Positions 1 through 26,800 of a stretch of 64,000 nucleotides of DNA are shown here, one piece after another. The notes under the pieces were generated by a model. It was not told where the DNA came from, made no database searches, and worked only from the letters and a program-made list of their open reading frames with translations. How positions within the stretch are numbered: the first letter of the stretch is position 1; each line of letters opens with the position of its first letter. The DNA comes from Ciona savignyi (Eukaryota > Chordata > Ascidiacea > Phlebobranchia > Cionidae). The DNA lies in the NCBI GenBank assembly GCA_000149265.1, contig CH003383.1, positions 228,253 to 292,252 of the forward strand, read 5' to 3'. The position numbers and the translations under genes were made by a program.

Positions 1-159
1 CATCCCACTAATTAGCAGTGTCCTTGGGCAATTAACTCGGTGGACAATACCTAAACCTAGTTGAAAAAAAATTGTCAAATCCTTTATCAAATCCCCCACC
101 AATTAAAACATGACCTCTCCAACCAACAACCACACATAGGAACAAAGCAAACAACGTAC
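1..159. other. TTLL5 intron at the left edge with SINE trace
   Basis: This sequence follows the donor at 159 (GTACGT on the minus strand) and is intronic. TGTCCTTGGGCAA at about 18-30 matches the SINE body of 31594-31892, a short relic. Confidence 0.5.
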
Positions 160-15174
<15,015 letters not shown>

Positions 15175-17520
15175 TTTATGTGGGTATGATCAAAAACTCT
15201 TTTTTTTTGTAAATATTTTTTTTAAATTTTGGACTACTACCTAATCATATGCATCTGATCTTTTTCATTGATGTTATTCTTATCAGTAAGAACTAAAGAA
15301 CTAGCACACCAAGCTACTAGATGATGAAATGAAGTAAAACTTAGAGTTGAAAATTATACATTTAGATGCAATGCAGCTTACTGCAGTATTGTATACATTA
15401 AATTTGTTTTACAATGTGCAATAAAAGCAAACTTAAGGTTATTGAAGTAAGATTGTGTACTTCTTTATGTTAAATAAAGAGCGAAATAGGACATTTAATC
15501 ACTAGTTCGGCTAAACTAAATAGAGAACTCTTGGCACGAACATTTTTTAATACATATTTTATCCTTTTGCTGCAAAAGATATGGTTTACGATAAAAGAAA
15601 TAATCTCGCATGGGGAACTTGCCATGCTTTTTAGGCGGGATATCGGGGTGCATGACCGACTGCGATGTTTTCATAAAGTCTAAATTTAACAAAATCGCGG
15701 GCATTAATACTTTATTGGTGAATTTAAGTTAATCCCCCTTTTAAGTCTTAATTATTTGTTGTTAAATAGAAATACTAAAAAGTAGGCTACCGCTACTACA
15801 AATTAGGTAGACTATACGTCAACGCCAATCACATTCGGAGGTATGAGGCGATTGATTCAATGAAAGTAATACTCTAACTAGGCACTGAGTTCTACCACTA
15901 AAATAATACTACTATTCAAAATTAAGGGCATTGTTTGCATTTTATCCGTACAATAATAAGAATAAAAGTTTAAAATTGGACAGCTGCTGTAGCAACGGCA
16001 GGTTGCCACCTTTTTCACAGAAAGTAAATATACCCTTAAGTGCTGTACGGCCAGCTGACATTTCATCTCTTCTACCACATTGGTACTGTTTTATTTAAAA
16101 TATTTATTTGTGCAGATAAATGAACACTTTATTTACTGCTTGGTTTTGTACTTTTTGTTTTGGCAAGGATATTGACAGAAAGCCTGTTATAATTTGCGCG
16201 AAAAAGTATGGTAGTAGTTTGACAAATGGAAGACTTCTATGGGTATTATACGGCTATAACAATAGTACCCTAACAGAGAGTGCTATGTTATAACAGTCAT
16301 TTTATGTAAAAATATAAGAAATTTGTGTTTGACATAGATGCCGAGGGAAAAGGAAGATGAGGTAACATGTTTATCTTTATCTGTAGATACAGGTGACATG
16401 TTATCTCTAGGAAGAGCCCACCTCTAGGGAGAGCCCACCTAATTATCGTATCCATTCCATGATTAATTGAGTGTGACAAGACTGTTTTGTCGCCAAAAAT
16501 TAGTTTTCCATTTGCCTTATATTTAACTCCCCAATCGTAATAGAAAAATTCCAAACATTCTAGTGTATTTCCCAGTTACACTGTTGATGAATAGAACCCT
16601 TTAATGCGGCGGAATCAGGTGTTGTTCGCTTAGTGCCTTGGACATGACACAACCGTCTTGTCATCGGCTGGATACAATCCGATTGTACAACCCTTCGGCT
16701 ATCTGCAAACAGCCAAGAAGACCCATATGCTAACAAGTTACGGATTATAGTACATAAAGAGAACTATCTGCGATGATGTTAAAATCAAGGTTAAGCGTAA
16801 TTCAATACACGATTAATACTTTCGCTTATATGTGCTCCGAACCACGTAAATCAATTTTTCCTTTAGGTGGACATGATTACATTATACGTTTGGATTAAAG
16901 GTCTAATTAAATTAGTTTATATTCAACTCCTATTTTTTTAAAGAAAGTTTAAAATGTACCATGGCCAAACATTCTACCTGGGAGCAGGATCGGTCTTGGT
17001 AAGTAGCTGCAGGTTTCAAATGTTAAAAAGCTAAAAAAATAGGGTCTTGGTATTTATTTTAATTGGACTCACAATAATTTGAATAAACGTTTTTTAAACT
17101 ATATGCCTTGTGTAAATTTAAAATATTTCATATTATTCCACAGACTAGTATTTACTTGCTGATTTATTTCCTATACCTCATAAAACACAAATCTACAAAA
17201 ATATTGAAAACGCAAAATTACTGCACAACTAAATCCCCGTTTGCCAAAATTAAGCAACATAAATATACAATAACAAAAAGAAACAGTATGTTTTAAGAAA
17301 AGTGATATAAATTTAGTTCCGTCTTTCAAAAAGACATTTGAATTATTTTTAGGATGTATTGGGAAAAAGTGTTGCTCCTTATTTTGGTGACTACTTCATG
17401 TTACAAAGTTGTAAAACAATTTATTTCTAGCACTGAATGCAAATTGAGTTATCCGACCACCTTCTATGAAAGGTAGATATGCAACACCGCTGCAAAAATA
17501 TGGTTTAAAATGGAAGCTAT
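15175..17520. other. Intergenic: upstream of TTLL5, downstream of TMED10
   Basis: I find no supported coding exon here. The stretch should hold the TTLL5 promoter, near 15180-16100, and the TMED10 3' end, with an AATAAA-type signal on the minus strand near 17420. It also contains a degraded minus-strand SINE fragment around 16560-16695 and a small tandem duplication of AGAGCCCACCT near 16415-16440. Confidence 0.6.
16560..16695 (-). mobile_element. Degraded tRNA-derived SINE fragment
   Basis: On the minus strand, blocks such as GGTTGTGTC, AAGGCACT, GCATTAAAGGGTTCTA follow in the same order as in the better copy at 31594-31892. Divergence is high, so this is an old copy. Confidence 0.5.
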
Positions 17521-19497
17521 TTATTCAATAAGTTTCTTTGACTTGAAGAATTTTCTGAGGTACAAGACTTGCCAGGTCGCTAAACCAATAAGACACAGCA
17601 TGGAGAACATACTGAAGTAGAGGACTCTTGAATTTGTGGATTCTGTGGATGAAGAAGAAGTTTTAATGCATAATATTAATGTTTTTTTGTTGTTTAAAAT
17701 ATAAAAATGATGTACAAATGAATGGTTAGAATGGCAATAGAATGATATCTACAAACTAATGATCGACACTTACAAATCAAAGGTTGGTTTCGTTTTGTTC
17801 ACTGTTACTAAACACCCCCAACTACCACAGTCTACCACAACCAGGTGCCCCACATAATACATGAAAAATGATGTTGGCCGGTTAATAAGTGTTCCCTGCT
17901 TACCATTTGTGCTTCGCATCTCTTCCTCTCTCTTCTTCATGTAACCAAACGCTTGGACAATAGATTCTGATAAATCTTCTAACCTACGAAGTTCAACTTC
18001 AAGTGGCTTCAATTTTTCAGTTTTAGCAAGCTGCAGGAAAGAAAAATGATTGATTAATCAAGTTTTTTGCAGTGTTGTTGCTTCAATTGTTACATGCTTT
18101 TACACAGCATGTAGTACATATTGTAATAAGATGTACATAAGTTGAAAAAGTATGATATATCAATTATCAACTCATATTTTTGATGTTGTATTAATTACAA
18201 TATCACATTTTTCAATATATATATTTATATATTGAACGGATAAAATCACAGGCTTGCCCAACTTGTCAAATGGTATATTATTATTTAATATTTTTAAATA
18301 TTTTAAGATTAACATAAATTAACTTAAATTTCGGTCCTGTGTCCCTTATTCATTTAAATTAATATAAACTGAACACGAGACACTTTGTTTCATGGTCTTA
18401 ATATTAATAAAATTACACATTTACAAACATGGCAATATCAAAAACCCGCTGTCTGGGAATGGTATTTAAATCAGGATTCATAAAATTTCTTTTGCAAGAA
18501 AGCCAAGAATAACACTTTATTTCTTGCTAAAGGATTAGGGTTGGTACTGAATCACTTCCTTCCTTATACGCACGTCTGTTCTCACTTACCTCTTCATAAT
18601 TTTTCGCCTCAACTCCTCTTTTCAACAATAAGCGTACTTCTTGTGCTGGCATCTTACCTGCAAATATTCAAAGTTAAAGAAATCGTACTAGTAAGTTATC
18701 GGGGATACAAATAATATAAATATACATGATATCTACACCTGGATTAATGGTAGTTGAACCATACACTAGAAGTCGAATAAACATTATTAACTCCGCAATT
18801 AATATGCAAATTAATTAAATTAAAAATTGTCTTGGTTAAGTACAGTTCAATTGCAATTTTAGTGTCCTTTTGCCACATTTAAATCACCTAATGTTTTTCG
18901 AGTTATACAAAAATCAAACTGCTTTTTCTTAAAATATTCTATACAATATGTTATATTCCATAAGACCAGTCTATTGCATGCATATAGTTATTTGACAATC
19001 GGTTTATTCTTGTACTATTACCTTGAAAGTCAGCTTTGCTAGAGAAGCAAATTTGGAACATATCATAATCGTCTGTGGTGAAGGCAAATTTTCCCTGGGT
19101 TACCTCCTCTTTTTGGTACAGTATGTGGCCATTGGTATCAGTAACCTGGTTGTTCAGAAAAAAATTGAATAATTTAAGATATGCGATTAATGGACCATAG
19201 TTTTCCTGACATATAAGCTTAAACACCAAAACACCTAAGTTATTAAATAGGATTATTTTTTGCAGAGAACATTCCAAAAATAAAAAACAAACAGATGAAA
19301 GTAAAAGATTTGATTGATATTACCTTCAAATTGACTTTAACAGATGGTTGGGTACTGATATCATAATCACCAGTTACTAAAACATCTTTGTGTATTTCTT
19401 CCCTCAGACACTTTTCTGTGTTCGTAGGTAGTTCAAAATAAAGTGAATTACTGCATTTTACCAGCAACAAGGTTCCAAACAATACATACAAATGCAT
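17521..19497 (-). CDS. TMED10: TMED10-like p24-delta cargo receptor
   Basis: p24 proteins are type I membrane proteins that cycle between endoplasmic reticulum and Golgi and help load COPI and COPII vesicles. Five exons join in frame: 19497-19324, 19145-19022, 18657-18590, 18030-17904, 17642-17521, giving 204 residues (human 219). In order it shows a signal peptide ([18 protein letters not shown]), a GOLD domain ([17 protein letters not shown] ... MFQICFSSK), a coiled-coil segment ([42 protein letters not shown]), one transmembrane helix ([20 protein letters not shown]) and the tail [16 protein letters not shown] is the dilysine COPI retrieval signal, and the upstream FF pair is the COPII/COPI signal of this subfamily. 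The tail and the [10 protein letters not shown] block are diagnostic of p24-delta. AATAAA overlaps the stop codon. A splice-acceptor-like CAG lies 17 bases before the ATG. Confidence 0.97.
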
Positions 19498-20112
19498 AAT
19501 TAAATATTTAAAACCTGAATACCAAATATGGAAAACAAATTACTCTATGTCAGTACCAGTACTTAATTTAGTGTCTATATTTATATAACAAATAAACCAG
19601 TACCCTTTAAGTGCAGGTATGGTTATGCTGATAGCAATATATTTTTCTGCTTCGCTTGTTATACCCTTTTGATTACTCGTTCGGGTGATAAGAATAATTA
19701 TACAAAAAGAAAAATTAAACTGATCATATGTCTATATAGATTACCGATGTACATATGCCTTTCTTGTTTGGTTAAACCCAGAAAAAAATGGTAAGAATAT
19801 AACTCTTCATTTCTGTTTTTTAATACGTTTCCATGTTAGGTAAGCTATAATTGTACGAAAAACTTTAGGAATTTTGGCGAAACATCCCAGTTTTTTATCA
19901 CACATACTCTTGCTTTTAATGGTCTTACTACAACTGTCATGTTGTCGCACAATAGAACGTGAAAGCTAGTACGATAAAACAGTTCTAATATTAAAATTTC
20001 GCGAGAGGATTAAATTAACGTGTTATATTTTTAAATAAAACATTAATACCAAAAGAAAACTTCACAGACAACTATAAAGATGCACCGAAACGTGGCGTTT
20101 ATCGACGATTGA

Positions 20113-20117
20113 CCAAT
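20113..20117 (+). promoter_or_regulatory. CCAAT box candidate
   Basis: The motif GACCAATCAG matches the NF-Y core with favourable flanks (CCAATCAG). It is about 600 bases upstream of the TMED10 start codon, in an otherwise AT-rich stretch. Function is inferred from the motif only. Confidence 0.35.
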
Positions 20118-22055
20118 CAGAACTCAGATTATTCAGTGATGCAAATACAAATTTATTCAGTGCTTCCAAATCTTAAAAGCCTTAATATTATCTAAAAATA
20201 TAGAAATCTTAACAAAATTCCCAAATTGCCATTCTTTAGAATTATCTTTAGAACCCAAATCGCCAAGGTCAGTCGATAACGGGATCGACTTTCGCCAAAC
20301 AATGTGGTTTATTTCTTTGGGCAACATTTAGAGTACCAGTTGTTTAATTTGATTGCATAACTTTTTTCTATTAAACTTGTAGAACTATTTTCTGCCATTG
20401 CTACCCAACCTAAATTAGGTTTAACCTTTAATAAGCTGTGACTGTGTGAGCTATTTATAATGTTACTTATCAAAATAACTACAAATGACTATTTAAAATG
20501 AGATTCATCATTAATGAAACGTTCAACCAGATTGTAGCCTACAACCCGTCCGCTGGTTGCGTTTCAAGGATTAGACCCATTAGCTGTCAACCAGAGTATG
20601 CAACTTCCCGTGATTTACAGATGTAACTTTAATTTAAACCATATTGCACAATTACTGTCCCGACTTGCGTTTTAAGTAATTTAACATATACGATTTAAAA
20701 TGTGTATAAGGTTCTTACATTTTTTTGATTTTCATACTAATTTTATTAGTGCACTATGTTTGTGTCTCGATTTTAGGCCTATAATATATATGGGAAAATT
20801 CCCGGGGTAAAGTATGTTATTGATATTCTAAATTTATTATTCTAGTTAATTATATATTTTGTTAGATTATTGGAGAATTTTTTAACCATTGTATATTTGG
20901 AATATATAGGCTTCTCTTTTTATCTGTTTATAAAATAAATTCGGACCGTAAATGGGTGTGTTTTTGTATTTTACCGATCTTATGTCGCTTAACTTTTAAT
21001 TATAGTTTCTACAGAAAAATGTAGTTAACATAGTGCAGCCATTCAAAATCGTTTGTTTTGTGAGTTCTGCACTTGAAATGTCTTTTACTTATACGAGTAT
21101 ATATTTTTGTTTTCCTTATTTCACAGTAATCCGACTTTCCATTATAGTTCTTATTTCATACCAGGTGTACACAGTTAAGGTCTTTAACTACTCTAGTTTT
21201 GCCACTTCTTCCGACTTATTTTAAACATTGCTATTTTCTCCAGTACCGCAAGGAAGGAGCAAAATGTAAACTAAACTATTCTGGTGGTGGTCGGCTGGTT
21301 TTTACAGAAGCTGATTTTTTGCTTATTTTCTCGCGCCTGGCGGGGAATTTGCTTTGTGCGATTTATACCAAATTCGCCATTGCATATTGAATAAACAAAT
21401 TAGAAATTTTTAAATCATTATTTTTTTATTCCTGTTATTATGGGGCAAAAAAGGCAGACTAATCAGCACTAGTTTAAATGCGGTTGATCTTTTTTTGAAA
21501 ATACGAGCATGCCAGTTAGGATTCCCGAAAGTTTTAGCTTGTTTGGATAACTCGTTCTATCCAATTAAAGATGGGGCGACATCGCCGACGTGATAGGCCT
21601 ATGCCTGTCACAAACGTGACGCAGAAACAAACGAAGTCAAATTAAAATGCGTTCCCTTATCAAATAAAACACATAATAACACTTTACTGTGGTTTAACAA
21701 AACAAATTAACAACAATATTTCATTATTTGGTATGCCAGCGTGTTCGTGAGCTCATTTCTTGATTATCCCACATACGCAGATAATCGGGAATAAAGGTTT
21801 TCTCCTTTTCTATCACGTATATTTTTAAGCATTCGTGATCGTTGTACAATAGCCACTCGGGGCTTGAACATGTATAAAGCACCTGACATCGCTGACAGAT
21901 AAAAAAAAGTGGATTTTTATGTTAACTTTGGCATCAGTTGGCTAAGCCAGTACTGGTACAACAGCCATAAGACACATTTCTTCTAGAATTGCCCCGATAG
22001 AGAAATTCATTCATGATTAGATATTAACCGTAAAAAGGGCTTTAAACAAAGGTTG

Positions 22056-22150
22056 TAGGGTCGTGTGGCCAAATGGTTAACCCGGCCGATAAATATACCG
22101 ACTTGAAAAAAAGCGGTCTTGGTGACAAGCGAATAATGGGATCGAAACTA
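22056..22150 (+). mobile_element. tRNA-Ser-like SINE head, single copy
   Basis: GGTCGTGTGGCCAAATGGTT resembles the acceptor/D-arm and polymerase III A box of a type II (Ser/Leu) tRNA. GGGATCGAAAC about 70 bases later resembles a B box. The anticodon arm cannot be folded properly, so this is a retroposed element rather than a gene. The same element occurs twice at 34868-35120. Confidence 0.5.
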
Positions 22151-22507
22151 AACTCAATAAAACAATAACTATCAAGATTGTTTTTAGAAGGCGTGTGGTT
22201 TTTAATATATATATACGTCATTCTATTAATCCGGATGCAATGAGAGCATCTTGTAATGCTCTTTTCTATAGAAAGAAGCTATTTTTTAAAGGTCCGGTTT
22301 CGTTTTAAATGATCCAGGGAAACACAGAACATTTAGTTTCTGTGTTAGATTATGCTTTATAACAAAAATTTTAATGCGATTCAACAATTTCTTCTAGGTC
22401 ACAGGAGATGTCGAGTCAACACGGTAAGCCTTTCAATCTCAAAAACTGGAAAACAATACGTGTCCAACTCCCAATATCACACATAATAATTATATTTCAA
22501 CCTGGAA

Positions 22508-22612
22508 GAAAAGTGTGATATAAAGCGACATGTACAATGCGGAAGTGTGTGACGGGGTTAGGAGACTGGGGGACCGGACAATACGGACCAAAGTGGAAAA
22601 AATAAAATTTCA
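22508..22612 (+). repeat. Dispersed repeat, copy A (shared with 37398-37500)
   Basis: Blocks GAAGAAAAGTGTG, TAAAGCG, TTAGGAGA and GGACCAAAGTGGAAAAA occur in the same order as in 37398-37500. It shows no coding potential and the class is unknown. Confidence 0.55.
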
Positions 22613-23827
22613 CTGGAAAAAGTTTCAAAAGCAGTTAGTCGTTCCTTAAGTACCGAGTAAGCTAAACAACAATAAGTTGTTGTACTGCGCTTAAAATTGC
22701 AGTAGGCTCATATAAAATGCGATGTTATAAACTATATTAATACTTGATGTTGACTTTTTGTGTTCTATAGGCCTACTGTAACATCTGTATAGTAATACGT
22801 TCACGTTATTTGATTATTGGATTTGTTTTGACACCCATCGTTTGCCCTTGATGCTAGACCTGGCGATACCAATATTTTAACGTCGTTTGTTACGTCATAA
22901 AGAACTTGCCTAATTTAGCTTACTGCCTCGTGTTATTGTATTTTGTGCCGAAGTACTGAACGGTTAACAGAATTTGTTGTTACTAAAGCTGATTAATTAA
23001 ATTCACCGATTCGACATACCTGCAGTGATAATCAGTTGGTAAGCAGCGTTTGTAACTTTTGGTGTTCGTTAATATTACTGACGCTGTGGCTATATTGATT
23101 GTATTTATTTCGTTAATAGAAAACCGCCAATTAAACATCGGAACGAAAGTGTTGCGCGCGTTTAAACTTATCAGCAATCGCGCTGGGAATATTTGAGCGC
23201 ACTCCAGTGTAGCAATTCTGAGCAAAGAAAGTTTCGCTCAGAATTTACACCTACAGTGCAATGATTTTTTGCAGACATTCTTCCAAACAATAGGATTAGT
23301 TGGAAGAAAACCGGCCGAAAATATTTGTCTTTTTTTAACTGTTTGTGTTTCCCTGAATATCTTCTCATTTGATCGAACAAATGTTGAACCAAGCACAAAA
23401 CGCTTGGTTTAATAGTAACAATGTTGGTGCCATGTCAATACTGCAGTACATTAGCAATTTTGGCATATACCCTAAATCACAGCTCGTTTAACATCGATCA
23501 CATGAACCAAGCACCAATCTAACTGTCGGCAAATTTATTTGAACAACAAAGCTTTAAACATAAGAAAACAGTCCTAAAAATGTCCACTTTTAAATGATTG
23601 ATGTTGTGATTGTTGTTTGAATATTTGATTTACAGTTTTAAAATACAAAGTACATAAAACTATTTAAAATGGAAAGAAAACAATTATGTACCACGATAAG
23701 AAAATTTCTTAACAGAATTAAAATAAAATTTTTAATATATATAATTAATATTTGCAGCCCAACTCACTCTACAACATGGGCCACTAAATAAAATAATAAT
23801 AGAAGCGCAATGTTTAAATTTACTATT

Positions 23828-26800
23828 TTATTTACCAATTTTTAGCCCTCTAAGGAAAATGATTGAAGGCAAACAGGACGCATTCATGTTTTCTTCAAAT
23901 GTTTTCTGTAGATTTGTTAGGCCTATAAACGAACCTATGGCCGCTCCTAATTTCATAACGTAACCAGATATGCCCCCCGACCCATCCTTGTTGGGAGTAA
24001 TCTCCAGCTGCTCGAAGTTTTCCTCTAAAATATCACTGCAAATTTTAATGGTTTCTTGTTGCATATTATTGAAGGGAAGAACCGTTTCAATTTCTTGTAG
24101 TAGAGCAGCCTTAAAACATTTATGTATTTCTTGTATAGCAATATTGTTCGAGTATCGTTTTCTTGCGACCTGTATTAGAAAATTTGATAAATCAAGTACG
24201 GCAGGTTAATTCTTCCATCAGTACATATATGAGATAGAGCCCAGCACCACACAATGGTCGACACAAAATTATCTGACGATTAAACTTGTTAGAACGCCTT
24301 TTGCGTTTTTTCACTGCTGAAATATCCAGTTACATCAATACTAAGTGGAGTTTGTTATAAAAAAAAAGTTTTTATACCTCGTACATCTTGTCCAAATAGT
24401 CCACCGTCAATTTGTCGTAAAATGGGTTAAGTTTCTGGCGCATAAATTCCTGTTTAGATAAAAACAATATTTGTTTTTGCTGGTTAGTCATATTTTGGTA
24501 TCATGAACCAAATGATAAATTGCATATGTCGCTTTTATTTTGTGTTGAAAAATTCCATTCATTGTGCATCAGGCCATTAGAAGAAAGGCTAATCGGTTGA
24601 GTCCATAAAAATGGCAATGGCCAGATGTTGATTTATTTAAGGCTAAATATCCTTAAAATGAATATGTCGTCTTTATTACACTAAAATAGCTCCACTAACT
24701 TGACTACGGTACAAGGTGAGACCAATGCATGGGCGATAAAGCGTGTTTTCCCATGAGTATTATGCCATAGATACAATCTTTATGCTTGTCTTACCCCACG
24801 ATTGGTATTCTTTCTCATGATAATATCAAAGTATCTTTCAATGTCTTCTTCAAGTTCCTTCATGTTTTTCTCAAACACTTCAAGTGGTTCCGTTTTAAAA
24901 GAATAGAAGTTCTTTAAGGCCTTTTCCTTGGCTTCACCGTGTATCTTGTGTAGATCCTGATCATCAACATATTCGTCCTAAAACGAATTTACAATACTTT
25001 AAATTTACAATACTCCTGATATTTGAAGGACTGACATTACGAATGTTGACACTTTTATGTAATCTATGACTAAAGAGTAATAATTATTTAGTGCCTAAAC
25101 TGTAGCCCACTTCCTTGAGGCAATTAACTTTTTCACATTTTTCATTTACATCGATTCGTTTTGATTCTTCATCGAAATTGTAGACCTGTACACAAAACAA
25201 GTTAAATTTCTTGACTAGATCCATCCACCTACATGTATCATTGCTTCGTAATAATCTGCTGCCAAAGATTTTCGTGCTGCGATTAATTGGTTCTCTGCTT
25301 CTAGCTGTTGACAAACCATTTGCACTTTAGTCATATTTTTATTTAAACTAATAAGAGATATAAAATATGATTTTGGAAGGATTGTGTGAGGCCAAATGCC
25401 AAACTTGACCGATTTATTCATAGTACCCTTTTAAAAAAAACCTTTCCGGTTTTAAAATTACCCTGGTGAAAATGTACAAGATCAAATTTTGAAACAAAGA
25501 TTTTGGATATAATAAGATATTTATGTTTGACATATCTACTTTTATCTTTAAATATTTACTTTAAGGTTAATGCGTACTAAGATATTGCTTAAAAACAATT
25601 AAGCTTACCTTTGTACAATTGTTTTTATCTAGCAAGCATTTAAACTCTTCCTCCAATAGTTCTTTAACTTTTTGCTTGCACAGCTGAACAAATGGCTCTT
25701 TACCACGAAGCGCTATAATATTTGTTATCGGTGCCATGGCCGCGCTCTTTGCTTCATTGTGCATGGACTGCAGTTCTGATTCCACCAAATATTCGTCGAC
25801 TTTAACCTTTAAAGATATTTTAAAAATTTGTTGGACTTCTTATTATACACCAGATCGTTCTTAACCGGTTCAGTAAAAATACTAGAGAGTGTCAACCACA
25901 TGTTTTACCACCACTATTTGTAAAACACAATTTGTATGATATGTATATTGTATATATATGTACGATATGTATATATATTTATGCAAACAGGGTCCCTAAC
26001 CACCATATGTATTTTATACTCCCGGTATGTAGTTTGTTTCTGCATGAATAAACACATGGGTCCCCGAGGTTACAATCCGATCTTGGTATTAATGTTCATT
26101 ACACAATATATGCTATTGTCAGATATGTGCACGTCAGGTTTATGTTATTCAACATTTCAGAAAAGTTTTAACCAGACTGTCATAGTTTTGTTTCTGCAAG
26201 CATAAACGCATGGGTCCCATACTTATTAAACCAAACTTCTTTTCCATGTATAGTTAAAAAAAGAATAAGCGTGTTAGATTTACGAACATTTTACCACAAC
26301 TGTTTTAAATTTTAGCTTTTTGTCAAGTGCTGTAGTAAAACGAAGGTAAATTCCCAAAACAGTCCGATTTATTTATTTTTATTTCGGGGAATTCCCCCTG
26401 GGCTTAATAAAATTAACAAAAACATATTTTTAGGGTATTTTCCTGGGTAATTTTTTTAATTCTTTTAAGAGTTGTATTAGTGGCTACTGCACTTACAGAT
26501 TACCAAATATAATTGAAATTGGAGTAGCAGTTCAAGCGCTATGCATAAAAAAGCTAATTTTTTTTAAAAAAATACTGTGGTTTTTCACCTTCCAGGGGAG
26601 TTCCCCTGGGTATATTCCCAAAATGTTGGTTCCTGCTTATCTAGACCATGTGATCTAACATATGACAAAGTTTCAATGTGATTACATTGCCCCTTCTGGT
26701 AGATATTGTTGCCACAAAAAACGGACAAAAACAATGTGTCCCATTTTTCCAAATGGGACCCATAATTATGTTACCTTTCTCATATGATGCAGATATACTT

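Larger units (their letters stand above)
19498..23827. other. Intergenic region upstream of TMED10
   Basis: No coding exon can be supported; the open frames here are short and lack splice context. The part nearest 19500-20320 probably contains the TMED10 promoter, including a CCAAT box at 20113-20117. Repeats are present at 22056-22150 (tRNA-Ser-like) and 22508-22612 (a dispersed repeat shared with 37398-37500). Confidence 0.55.

Noticed and set aside
15980..16012. Possible X-box half sites upstream of TTLL5 (GTAGCAAC and GGTTGCCA)
   Set aside because: The halves are not arranged as a proper inverted repeat with normal spacing.
22392..22435. Possible tiny plus-strand first exon (TTCTTCTAG, then ATGTCGAGTCAACAC, then GTAAG)
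   Set aside because: No matching downstream exon was found on the plus strand; such signals occur by chance in AT-rich DNA.
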